Source: Nemertoderma westbladi (Eukaryota > Xenacoelomorpha > Nemertodermatida > Nemertodermatidae). From it: a stretch of DNA of 64,000 bases. The notes under the pieces are model-generated. The model saw nothing but the letters and a program-made list of their open reading frames with translations. It was not told the DNA's origin and ran no database searches. The stretch's first letter is position 1. Each line of letters begins with the position of its first letter. The stretch lies in the NCBI GenBank assembly GCA_032718475.1, contig JAUCBJ010006717.1, forward strand, positions 82,374-146,373, written 5' to 3'. The translations under genes were made by a program, and so were the position numbers. Shown here piece by piece: positions 53,283 through 62,208 of this stretch.

Positions 53283-53405
53283 CCGGTAGTAGTAAGTGTA
53301 TGGTCCTCTCCAAACTAAAACGATTGGCCTTAGAAGGCAACCACCCAAAGCGTCAGTCTGTCTGGATGTCATCCCTCTACTAATTCGAGTAATTAGACCC
53401 TAATT
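53283..53405 (+). repeat. Dispersed repeat, copy 1
   Basis: This stretch matches the inverted 57,045-57,170 region in several ordered blocks. The blocks are the equivalents of GAGGACCATACACTT, CAGACAGACTGACGC and GGGTCTAATTAC, read on the minus strand here. Identity is moderate, so both are old copies of one dispersed element. I see no coding capacity and cannot assign a class. Confidence 0.6.
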
Positions 53406-54394
53406 AGTTGGTGTCATCAATAAATCAATTAGTGTAATTCAACCATAGTAGGTGACGTTATAACTCATCATTGATCCACTGCTTTTACTTTATTAATTAT
53501 ATATCGTACGATATGTAAATTTATTGTTAAAAATCATCATTATTATTTATAATTAATTAAATATAGTAAAATAATTATCACAGTAAAACACTATTGTATC
53601 ATTAAAAAGAAAATAACAACAGAATAGGACTACAACAATTTAGGAGAAACTATAGAACCAATAAAGCAACAATAAATTTTGACAACTATAGAACTGATAA
53701 AACAACATATTTTATTTTACTAATTTCTTTTTTAAAAATTAAAATTAAAAATTTTTTTTAAATTTTTTACTAATTATTTTACATATTTTATTAACAATAA
53801 TTTATTAATTTAGTTTTATACCAATAATATATATATATGCCATTGTACCTTAATTAATTGTACCGTAGGTAGCATCTAGGCTACCATATAGTATGATTCC
53901 ATGATGCCATTCTCGTCGTAACAATTTAACCCAAATTAAATTAAATGGAACTGCTAGTTAGTTACCCTTGCGTGTGTCTGAGATGCATCCATATAGTTTG
54001 AGTTTTAATTAGGGCGCCCTTATTTACACCAGCTACTCTAACAACGTAGTGCTGGCGAAATGAACTTTGAGATGATTAATGACTAAAGAGGCCAGCCACT
54101 AAAGGAGATTATAAAAGGCCCCGATTAATATCCATTCTGCATTTATGTTGCTTAAATGAGGTCCTCTTTTAATACAAAATTTATTCATACAGTTGGCTGA
54201 TCTTGAAACTTTGTAAAATAGTTTTTTAATGTTATTTTCAAGCTTGTTTTTGAATAAATTTATGTTTTATTATATTTGTCAAGCTTTATCTTGTTAATCT
54301 ATATTAATGCTTTGCTACTTTGTAGTGAGGTTTTCGAGGACGCTAATTCCAATGGTTTATTATTGGTGTTATGTGTGAATGAGTGATTTCATAT
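53406..54394. other. AT-rich intergenic sequence
   Basis: Extremely AT-rich around 53,480-53,850, with no open frames. A short segment near 53,850-53,900 (TTAATTAA next to GTACC and TAGCC) resembles, inverted, a segment near 56,337-56,360. It could be a small dispersed element, but the match is too short to call. Confidence 0.4.
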
Positions 54395-54465
54395 TATTAT
54401 AACTTTTTGTTGGGCACAGCTTTTGCAAAGTCAGCAATGACCTGGTGACCTTTGGGTTGGAAGTG
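54395..54465 (-). mobile_element. SINE fragment (tRNA-derived family, body only)
   Basis: Read on the minus strand, this contains TCCAACCC, GGTCACCAGGTCATTGC, then GACTTTGCAAAAGCTGTGCC and CAACAAAAAGTTATAAT. The same order occurs in the better copy at 55,462-55,576. The tRNA-like head is lost in this copy. Confidence 0.65.
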
Positions 54466-55217
54466 TTAACGGATCCAATCCGCTGCACACCACCTACCGA
54501 GAGAATAGGGGACAGAGTGATTTACCGGGTATCCAATATACAACATCCAATATAATATTGAATACCCAGGAGAAACATGGCTTGGTGAGATGCTAGTTTA
54601 GAGATGGTAATTAACTCATCTCAAGAGGGAAACTAGCATACTACTAGCAGACCCTGGGGTGTTAGTGCAGTTCGGTAGGGTGGGATAAATACAGTAGTAT
54701 GCTCCATACACCGTAGAGACCGTTTCTGTGTTGGGGGCGGGCAAAGGATTTCATTTTAAATTTCCCTCCTACATTGGTTGCCTAGTAACGTCAGCTGGTG
54801 GTGGGTATTATTTAACATTAACGTTTTATTATCTTTGTGAATAAATGAGACTTAAGAGTTATAACTAGCATAGGGCCTTAGGGAACACAGAATGACAGCA
54901 GGGAAAACCAGTCAATGGGGGGCGGCCAGCACTAGGCCAGTAAACGTGTATCTGTTAGCAGGTCAACATGTAGGTAGAACCGTGTGTAATAAGTTATCCA
55001 TTCTGTATATATCAGTTACCCAATATTGAATACGTTTAGTTGGCTATTGATTAGTGTGAAGGTCGAACGGTTTTTAACCGTCGCCCGTACTGTAATGATT
55101 GTGCTGTTTACCGGTACTTATATTGATTATGCCATCATTGTATTAACAACGATAAACAAACTCTTATATTTAAACAACCGGCCTACGGCCTTTCAACAGC
55201 CAACAGGTGATGCGTAC
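54466..55217. other. Intergenic sequence
   Basis: Less AT-rich than its surroundings. It includes low-copy-looking motifs such as GGGGGCGGGCAAAGG near 54,735 but no gene structure I can defend. A short open frame from 55,026 to 55,289 runs into the SINE at its 3' end and has no recognisable domain. Confidence 0.35.
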
Positions 55218-55310
55218 AAAACACGACACAAACACCGGTCGGGATCCTGTGCCAACTCAGATCCCGTCACAAGAAGTCTGACGCTCTAACCATTCAGCTA
55301 GCCTAATAGC
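55218..55310 (-). mobile_element. tRNA-derived SINE fragment (head)
   Basis: On the minus strand it shows a box A of the tRNA internal promoter, TAGCTGAATGG (revcomp of 55,290-55,300), followed by TTAGAGCGTCAGACTTC and GTGACGGGATCTGAGTT. The box B position is degenerate (GAGTTGGCACAGG instead of GTTCGANNCC). It is inverted relative to the copy at 55.46 kb and about 160 bp away from it. It cannot be a functional tRNA because the acceptor arm and T arm are lost. Confidence 0.65.
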
Positions 55311-55461
55311 AGTAATTGTGAGCATGAGTGATTAATAGCAGTGAAAGTAATTCAGCTAGCCCTAGCGGTTCAGGTAAAAGATAGACCTGGAAATACTATC
55401 TGATACTTTTTATGTCCTCAATTTACCTCATGATGGCATCACGTGAACGATTAGCTGAAAA

Positions 55462-55576
55462 CGACTACCTGAATGGTTAGAGCGTCAGTCTTCCAACCCG
55501 GAGATCACCAGTTCGATACCACCTGGACGTCATTGCCGACTTTGCTAAAGCTGTGCCCAATAAAAAGTTATAATTC
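55462..55576 (+). mobile_element. tRNA-derived SINE copy
   Basis: The head resembles a tRNA: box A-like TACCTGAATGG at 55,466-55,476, then TTAGAGCGTCAGTCTTCCAA, then box B GTTCGATACC at 55,511-55,520. It is followed by a non-tRNA body (GACGTCATTGCCGACTTTGC, AAGCTGTGCCCAATAAAAAG). Box A carries one change from the consensus TRGYNNARNNG. The body matches the inverted fragment at 54,395-54,465. Mobilisation would have depended on a partner LINE; the tail does not obviously match either LINE family here. Confidence 0.75.
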
Positions 55577-57044
55577 CAATGGTGGTACTCTTGAAACATT
55601 CTAGCCTAAATTGATTACTTAGGTTCTCGATGATCACATAAATGACAAATCTTGTTTAGGTATAAGGAAGTCCAAGATAGTGGCGCAGATACAAATCAGC
55701 AGATAGAGTCTGCTGATTTGTAGATTTCACCTCACATTGGAAGGATTTTTGTGTTTCTATTAGTGTAATATTTGATTACCTATTGACTTAATATTGTCCC
55801 AAACACACGAGGACACTCCTATTCAATTCATTACTGTCGCAGACGAAATGGTTTCCGTTTAACCAATTAATTGATTATTTAAGCAGATATTTGAGTACCT
55901 AAACCAGTTCATGTTATCCATTTGGTGAGTTTTCTCATAGGAAGGTCATGAGTTTAAGATTTAGAAATGGAACAACCATTTTTGTTAAGCTCTGTTAATT
56001 CTTATTAACTTCGATCAGCCCAGCTGTAATGGGACCCGGCTGAGGGAGCAAACAAAACTGATACGGATTGTGAGAGTGAGACTATTCGACATTGTGAGTT
56101 AGTTTGGTGCCTCCCTACCTTAAAGGTAAGAGCCAAGAGAGAGGATTCTTTGGGTTGCCTCTGAGGGTTCACTTTACGTACCTTTCAAAAGCGTACTGTG
56201 GTAAATAGCCAGCGGGTTATACATTCGGGTTTTATGGTTTTATATTTTTTATGGTTGCTAGGTGAGAGATTTTGTCAGTGGGTGTCGGGTTTTACAATAA
56301 AAACATTAATGAAGTAAATGTGCCGGAAGGCTAAAGAAAAATTAATTAAGGTACAATGGTAGCCTATGCTACAAATGTAGCCCATCATGCAGCAAAAGTA
56401 GCCTATGACATTATTATAGTACAATTAATTTATGTACTAGAAAGCCAGCAAGCTGGCTTTAAACGAACCTGCACTCAAACCAGTACCCTGAGTGAGCGAA
56501 AATGAAAACACTAAAATTGCCATCAACTCAACGATAGAAACACCAGCTGATGGTACTCATGAGGGCCTACTAGTAAGCTACTACTATTGATTGAATGGAT
56601 AGGCCCAAACTGCACAGTGCTAAATTTATTACTCTCTCACTCTATCCCAGACAGTAATCAAACATCAACTGTTAGTTTGTATAATGTATTACCCCGCCAG
56701 ATGAATAGCTCTTCCTATGGGAATATCTACAAGGTTACTGCTACTCTATGTTAGGTGGGAGGCCAGCTGTTTGAATTTTAAGCACTGGGCCGTTTAATTG
56801 TCTGCACTACATTTGTGTATGGGAGGTCGCCTTATAGCAGCCAGCTGGCTGTCTTTTCTAGTTGAATCATGTTATTCTGCTACCAATAATTTACTCTTTT
56901 AGACGAATTTTTGCCTTTTTTGCCGGATTAACAAATTTTGGCGACGTTCTGTGCGAGATTGGCGATATTTGACAAGATAAGATCTGAGGCTCAAATATGT
57001 TGCTCAAATGACTGAATAGTGAAAAGTCATATTTCACCCATTAG
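55577..57044. other. Intergenic sequence between SINE and TRPM gene
   Basis: No coding region is recognisable. It contains the perfect hairpin at 55,691-55,721 and assorted low-copy motifs. A segment near 56,337-56,430 has repeated TAGCC(T/C)A elements flanked by GTACAAT/TTAATTAA and may be a decayed small transposon. Confidence 0.4.
55691..55721. other. Perfect 13-bp hairpin, 5-nt loop
   Basis: ACAAATCAGCAGA (55,691-55,703) is exactly complementary in inverted order to TCTGCTGATTTGT (55,709-55,721), with loop TAGAG. Arm and loop lengths equal those of the hairpin at 47,873-47,903, but the sequences are unrelated. Function is unknown. Confidence 0.6.
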
Positions 57045-57170
57045 GGTCTAATTACAGTAATTTATTCATGATTGATTGCGCTAATTAGGGGGTGTTACAC
57101 AGACCGACTGACGCCCTGGGTTTCATATAAGTCTAAGCGTTCTAGAGGGGACCATACACTTCTACTCCCG
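57045..57170 (-). repeat. Dispersed repeat, copy 2 (inverted)
   Basis: Read on the plus strand, GGGTCTAATTAC, CAGACCGACTGACGC and GAGGGGACCATACACTT occur in the order found inverted at 53,283-53,405. It lies about 170 bp beyond the stop codon of the TRPM gene and may fall inside that gene's 3' UTR. Confidence 0.58.
57061..57066 (-). terminator. Candidate poly(A) signal for the TRPM gene
   Basis: AATAAA on the minus strand, about 270 bases after the TGA stop of the channel gene. The hexamer is common by chance in AT-rich DNA, so this is only a candidate. Its location inside the dispersed repeat makes it of interest. Confidence 0.25.
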
Positions 57171-57336
57171 TCTCTCTAAACTCTCAATTTGACTAATTTT
57201 AGTTTGAAAATTGTACTAGAATTAAATAATAATCATTAAATATTAATTAATTATTAATTTAACATTAAAAAGGATACACGCGAGCGAATATAATTTAAAT
57301 TTGAATCAACTTTTAGGGAAGGGATTATTTAGGGTA

Positions 57337-60300
57337 TCAAGTTAGTTTTCTCAGAATTACCTCCAGTGTCTCCCTATTCTGATTTTGGTAGGCTTGAATA
57401 TCAGAAGAGATACCTCTGATTACAGTTTGTAACTCTCTTATATCTGATTGCAAGTCTTTGAATGTTTTCTCAGTTTCATCCTTTATTGTCTCACTTTGAG
57501 TTGGTTTTCCACTGGAACTCGTATCTAGAACTCGTTTCGTCAAGGAATCTATACGATACGACATTTCCTTAACCCTTGTTGTTCGACTTGGTGGTGGCAT
57601 TTCTGGTGGTAGTAATGGCACAGGGGGTGGGGGCGAAGTTTTAAGATCATTCAATTTTTCAGTAATTTCTAACAGCTGGTTTGATAGATCACCAAACAAA
57701 GCAAATTGTTTCTCGACTAGTTTTTCATTTGCCTCATGTTCATATTTCAAAAATCCCATTTGAGATTGGAATTCGTACATAGTCGTATCATAAACTCTAT
57801 TTATGCTCGAACGCTGCCTTTGGTTTGTACTCTCAACCAAATCATTAAGTTTTTCTAACTGTTTATTAGCCAGAATCATCCGTTTTTCAACCCCAATGTT
57901 TTCATCTTTTGCTGCTCGGGAAATATAGTTACTTGCACACATATCCTCAAATCTTGCAATAGCTGCTACTTCATTTTTATTTGAAATCAATTTCAGTTGT
58001 CGGTGTTTAATTATCCCACATAATCGCAAAACAAAGGGAATTAAACTCAATGGTGGGGCAAACAGAGGTTTTGAAAAATATTCTTCCATCAGATCATACC
58101 TTTGGAAGGACCAATACTCATCAGTATTGTCATTAACAGCATCAAATGTATGGCTGAACATTGCAATTAATAAATTCAGAAGTAGAACATTACTCAATAG
58201 CAAATATACAGCTAAAAAAATTAGTGGCCAAAATGTTGATTGCGGGCATCTCTGAATTCCAGTAGCCATCGCTAATTCATCATTTGGCTCACAATTTGCT
58301 TCATCTAAATTATAGTTATCAAGAAATAGGTTGCCATAGACTTGGAAATAAGAATGGTATAAAATCGATTCTGCAGCAGCTCCAATATCAGTTTCATTAG
58401 GAAACATCAAAGAATGCACTGCAACTCCATACGAGAGAATGAATATTATTATAATAACTATAAAGAATATAAGATCTTTCAACATTTTTTCTATCATGAT
58501 CAATTTTGGCCCAATTACACGATTTATTGTTCCAATATGCAGTGTTCGCAGATAACAACCCCATAAAGCAATGGCATAAAACACTCTGGCTGAAAACAGC
58601 TGTCCTTCTATGTTTCTCAGTATTAAACCTGGAGCAATAGTTATCAAACAAAACAAGTCTAACTTATTCCAAGTATTCCCAATCCATGCAAGGACCTTCC
58701 TACGTAATGTTGGTATTCCACTATCATATATTTGTCTAGCCTCGTCTAGATACAGTGTTCCAAACCAGAATACGAGTATAATTTCCCAAATTGAAGGTGT
58801 TTCATGGAAATTCATCATTAATACATAACTGAACAGCAGTACTAATACCATGTATAAATAGGAATGCTGCCAAAATACAACAATGGGCGCCCTCAAAAAA
58901 CCATATATCTTTTTGTAGTATGATAACTGGTCTAGTGGCTTTCTTTCATTATTAGTGGCACCTTTGTTTGAAATTGTGTTCTCATTATTCATGTCTATCA
59001 TCCTTGCAATATTGTCACATGTACCAGATTTATCAGTGTCATCTTCTGAAAAACATTTATCACCATAGAACGGTATAAGAAATGGAACAAGGAGAGGGCA
59101 TAATAGACACAACGATATGCGATGTAATCCTGTTGGCATCATCTCACCATACCAAACACTAGAGAGGAATGCTTGACAACCACTTTGTGATGTGAAGTTA
59201 ATACAATTTCCTGCTTGAGAAAGTTCCATGACTGTACTTCCACCAAACAATGGTAACACTTGACAAAGAAGAATCTGGACCTGAAAAGAATCTTCACAAT
59301 AGCACTCATTGGCCACATTTATCGCTAAATCCTCAAAGTATTGAGCAATTTCGTGGAGTCTAGCACAATATCGAGAATCTGTGACATATCGTGATTCAGC
59401 CATTGATTTCAGTATTTTGACAGCTGCTAATGCTGCTGCACATTTATGATTTTCTTCCTCCCAGAAATATCTTGACATTTCTTCTCTCCCTAAAAGAATG
59501 CAATATATAAACAATTCTCTGCTTGGATCATCAAATGTTTCAAAATCAGATGTACAATGAGTGTCTCCTGTATGATTAGAAAGAAATTGAGCTGGTTCCT
59601 CTATATTTACATGCAGTATATTATTATCCTTTGCGATATTCATATTATATCGGGAATCACAGAGATAAATTGGATTGTAATCAATGTCATTACCCATTAA
59701 ATATTTTATAATCTTTCCAATATCCTGCAATGATATGAATTTATTTCCATATTTTTGTTTTTGTGAGTTAAGAAATCCATACAATACCTGTTCATGTGGA
59801 ATAATATTATATAAATCTTTTAACAATTTTACTGTAAGGAATGATTTCAAATCAAAACCACTTTCCAGTATTAAATCAACAAATGATGTTTTATCATCAT
59901 GTATAGCCTGTAGCAGATATGGACCTATGTCATTCTCATCAAAGCGTTTATCACCAGTAAATATATAATCACTCGCAATGTCAGCCCGATCCCAGTCGAG
60001 ACATATCTGAAGCTGATCAAGTTGGTTATGTGCATTTAGCTTCATCATTTCTTTAATCATTACAGTATCCATGCTCTTCTCACTTTTACTTACAATTATA
60101 AGTAGACTTTTGTCTAGAAGACATTCATAAAGCATCCGTATTACATTACTTATGTGATCTGTTCCCCAAATACCAATAATTTTCTTCTGTACCAATTGAA
60201 TGAATTCTCCAAATAAATCATATTTCTCTGATGATTGGCTATTAACTTCTGTTGGCATCCTCATGTGTTCTGTTTGCACTAACACCCAAATAAAAAGATC

Positions 60301-61131
60301 TGCTAACCCACCTGATCCTTCGAGAATTATCAGTGGTGTTTTAAGTTTAAGAGATCCTTGAACTTCTTGCAATGTACTTCTATCTCCTCCTAGTAGAATG
60401 CTAAGTATTGGGATATTTTTTAGAGCAGGAATACAATTGTCTTCATTGACTTCATTATCATTTCTTAATGCCTCCATAAAGTTATGCCATAATACCTCCT
60501 TGTCACCAAATTTCCCTGTGGTTCCATCATCAGAAAGAATAAAATGTGTATGGTTAGAATCTAATGGTACATTAAGAAGTCCATCTTCAAAGCAAACATC
60601 TTCTTTTCTGTATCTGTATTCAATACACTTTGGACTACATAAATTAATGAGAGAAGAATTTCCAGCGACAGAACCCCATGATGTTAATCCAGCTAGGAAA
60701 ACACTACCGCCTCTACTTTTAACATTTTGTGCAATTATATTTCCAACCTGTGCACTCACACCATAACTTAATCCTTGGCTAAATATCCAGACATGGGAAA
60801 TATCGGCTATTTTCATTAGGCCCTTTTCAAAAACTTGCCTCACCTTTCCTCGCATCTGACTTCCTGTGAAATTGTTCCCAAATATGGTGAGTACCATTGA
60901 TGGTGGTGGAATATCCCAACATTCTTCAATGAGCTTCACAACATGCTCACCTTTTGTGTTGGAATCCATACGTATGTACTTTGTTGGAGACGTATCATTT
61001 ACCTGTTGGCGACTGGGCAGGGTTACATTTCCAAATGCGTTAGTTGGTGTGAGATTTGTATTGAATGCTGTGGACCACGATCCATTGCCACTCATGTCTC
61101 CATTCTTGATGGCCATTTCGGAATGTTCCAT
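57337..61131 (-). CDS. TRPM-family cation channel (TRPM-like)
   Basis: This encodes a 1,264-residue polytopic channel subunit, expected to tetramerise into a Ca2+-permeable or nonselective cation channel. Domains seen: the N-terminal TRPM homology/SLOG region (about 79-285, with LTIFGNN, the WIFSQGLSYGV stretch, LSDDGTTGKFG and LEGSGGLAD); a linker of TRPM-homology helices to about 740; S1 about 757-777, S2 about 780-800, S3 about 822-840, S4 about 848-868, S5 about 885-905, pore about 919-940 with two cysteines after it, S6 about 966-993; TRP helix about 1000-1019 (YWSFQRYDLMEEY); a proline-rich stretch about 1165-1185; and a C-terminal coiled coil to the end. E797/Q800 in S2 and N822/D825 in S3 match the intracellular Ca2+ site of TRPM2/4/5-type channels. 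There is no NUDIX or alpha-kinase domain. The frame also opens with a GTG just upstream, but ATG at 61,131 is the likelier start. No stops or frameshifts occur. Exact subfamily is unresolved. Confidence 0.93.
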   Translation of the reverse strand: MEHSEMAIKNGDMSGNGSWSTAFNTNLTPTNAFGNVTLPSRQQVNDTSPTKYIRMDSNTKGEHVVKLIEECWDIPPPSMVLTIFGNNFTGSQMRGKVRQVFEKGLMKIADISHVWIFSQGLSYGVSAQVGNIIAQNVKSRGGSVFLAGLTSWGSVAGNSSLINLCSPKCIEYRYRKEDVCFEDGLLNVPLDSNHTHFILSDDGTTGKFGDKEVLWHNFMEALRNDNEVNEDNCIPALKNIPILSILLGGDRSTLQEVQGSLKLKTPLIILEGSGGLADLFIWVLVQTEHMRMPTEVNSQSSEKYDLFGEFIQLVQKKIIGIWGTDHISNVIRMLYECLLDKSLLIIVSKSEKSMDTVMIKEMMKLNAHNQLDQLQICLDWDRADIASDYIFTGDKRFDENDIGPYLLQAIHDDKTSFVDLILESGFDLKSFLTVKLLKDLYNIIPHEQVLYGFLNSQKQKYGNKFISLQDIGKIIKYLMGNDIDYNPIYLCDSRYNMNIAKDNNILHVNIEEPAQFLSNHTGDTHCTSDFETFDDPSRELFIYCILLGREEMSRYFWEEENHKCAAALAAVKILKSMAESRYVTDSRYCARLHEIAQYFEDLAINVANECYCEDSFQVQILLCQVLPLFGGSTVMELSQAGNCINFTSQSGCQAFLSSVWYGEMMPTGLHRISLCLLCPLLVPFLIPFYGDKCFSEDDTDKSGTCDNIARMIDMNNENTISNKGATNNERKPLDQLSYYKKIYGFLRAPIVVFWQHSYLYMVLVLLFSYVLMMNFHETPSIWEIILVFWFGTLYLDEARQIYDSGIPTLRRKVLAWIGNTWNKLDLFCLITIAPGLILRNIEGQLFSARVFYAIALWGCYLRTLHIGTINRVIGPKLIMIEKMLKDLIFFIVIIIIFILSYGVAVHSLMFPNETDIGAAAESILYHSYFQVYGNLFLDNYNLDEANCEPNDELAMATGIQRCPQSTFWPLIFLAVYLLLSNVLLLNLLIAMFSHTFDAVNDNTDEYWSFQRYDLMEEYFSKPLFAPPLSLIPFVLRLCGIIKHRQLKLISNKNEVAAIARFEDMCASNYISRAAKDENIGVEKRMILANKQLEKLNDLVESTNQRQRSSINRVYDTTMYEFQSQMGFLKYEHEANEKLVEKQFALFGDLSNQLLEITEKLNDLKTSPPPPVPLLPPEMPPPSRTTRVKEMSYRIDSLTKRVLDTSSSGKPTQSETIKDETEKTFKDLQSDIRELQTVIRGISSDIQAYQNQNRETLEVILRKLT

Positions 61132-61200
61132 CACGTCTAGCCCACAATAGCATTTTTGGACTGATTTAGTTGAAGTTATAGATGAAATCTAGAGGAAAAA
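61132..61200 (-). promoter_or_regulatory. Candidate 3' splice site upstream of the TRPM exon
   Basis: On the minus strand a pyrimidine-rich TTTTTCCTCTAG ends at about 61,189, a good match to a splice acceptor (polypyrimidine tract then AG). From there the frame is open into the ATG at 61,131. The TAG of the acceptor itself is the nearest in-frame stop. So the long exon may begin here, adding about 19 codons or a 5' UTR exon joined from further upstream. If unspliced, the ATG at 61,131 is the first in-frame ATG. Confidence 0.45.
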
Positions 61201-61440
61201 TATTTGAATTAATTTTATTGTTATTTTTAAAATAATGTTATATGTTCACCAAGCAAACGCAAATAATACATTTATAACATTTACAAATATTTAAAATACA
61301 TTTGAATAACTTCCAAATCATATAATAATGATATGTCATGCTTTTCAGGGTATGTGCCAGCGATGTTGAATTTTGCGAGTGATGTGAAATTTCAGTTATG
61401 TATGTGAATAATGTGGTTCTTGTGTTAATGAATAACCAGT
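61201..61440. other. AT-rich sequence upstream of the TRPM exon
   Basis: Intron or promoter-proximal sequence between the candidate acceptor and the inverted LINE copy. I see no TATA box or other element I would call. Confidence 0.35.
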
Positions 61441-62208
61441 AACTACTAGGATCGCCATGCTACATTGCAGCTGCATTTTTAAGAATGCTGTGCCGGCTTG
61501 TCGACAAAATTGCGCCGCCACAACTCCCTATCACCCATGACATTTGCTAGATCATCCGCATCGTCAAGGCCAGTGTCCATTAAGATGCGTCTCAAGAAAG
61601 TCATGGGCTGTCCACCATGCTTATTCACTCCATGAGGCTGCCAAAGTACAAGATTATGCACTGGGTGGTCCTCGCGGCGAAAGCAATGTCCTGCAAAGCG
61701 GAGGCGATTTTGTTCTAGTGTCAAGCTTGGGGGAACCAATGAGACACCTCCAATGTTGTATAGTGTCTGGTTGGAGATGTTGCATTGTACTTGACACAAT
61801 GAACCCGGCGTAGTATTCTTGTGAATGTGCCATCCAGAGATTTGGTGTCCTCAGTAGTTAGAGCCCAACATGGACTGCCATAGAGGAGTGCTGGAACTAC
61901 TGCTGCTCTAAATAATCGGACCTTAAGTTTCCGATTAATTCTCGGTGACTTCCAAATCCTGGAAAGCCTATTCAAGGCTGTCCATGCCTTTCCCTTACGT
62001 ATTCGAAGGTCCTCACCTGACTTCCGGATCCATGATCCCAGGTAACAGAAGTCGTCCACATGCTCAGGCATACCATCCTTTGAGCTTATGCTCATCCGAT
62101 CAGAGACTTGCTGAGGACTTTCAAATTTAACTGTCAAAATTTTGGTCTTTCTAGAATTAATAAAAAGACCAACACTAGAAGCAGCATGTTCTAATGAGCT
62201 GAGGAGCC
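61441..62208 (-). mobile_element. LINE family 1, inverted 5'-truncated copy
   Basis: On the minus strand it carries the post-motif-C part of the same ORF2 as at 51-53 kb: LEHAASSVGLFINSRKTK, FCYLGSWIRKSGEDL, RLFRAAVVPALLYG, LRFAGHCFRRED, to KPAQHS with a stop near 61,479. It then has the same short 3' UTR and (TAG)2 tail near 61,442-61,449. A one-base deletion near 61,786 (between KYNA and ISNQ) breaks the frame. The 5' truncation is sharp at about 62,208. It sits just upstream of the TRPM exon in the same orientation as that gene, so it may lie in its intron or promoter. Confidence 0.87.

Noticed and set aside
55026-55289. 87-codon open frame
   Set aside because: No recognisable domain, and its 3' part is the inverted SINE fragment; likely chance.
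55462-55535. Functional tRNA gene
   Set aside because: A- and B-box-like sequences are present, but the acceptor stem and anticodon arm do not fold and the sequence continues into a non-tRNA body; a SINE explains it better.
53838-56430. Small transposon pair defined by GTACC/TTAATTAA/TAGCC motifs near 53,850 and 56,340
   Set aside because: The shared segments are too short and AT-rich to separate from chance by eye.
58397-61150. Short open frames on either strand within the TRPM gene
   Set aside because: They are shadows of the 1,264-codon frame in other frames and have no independent support.
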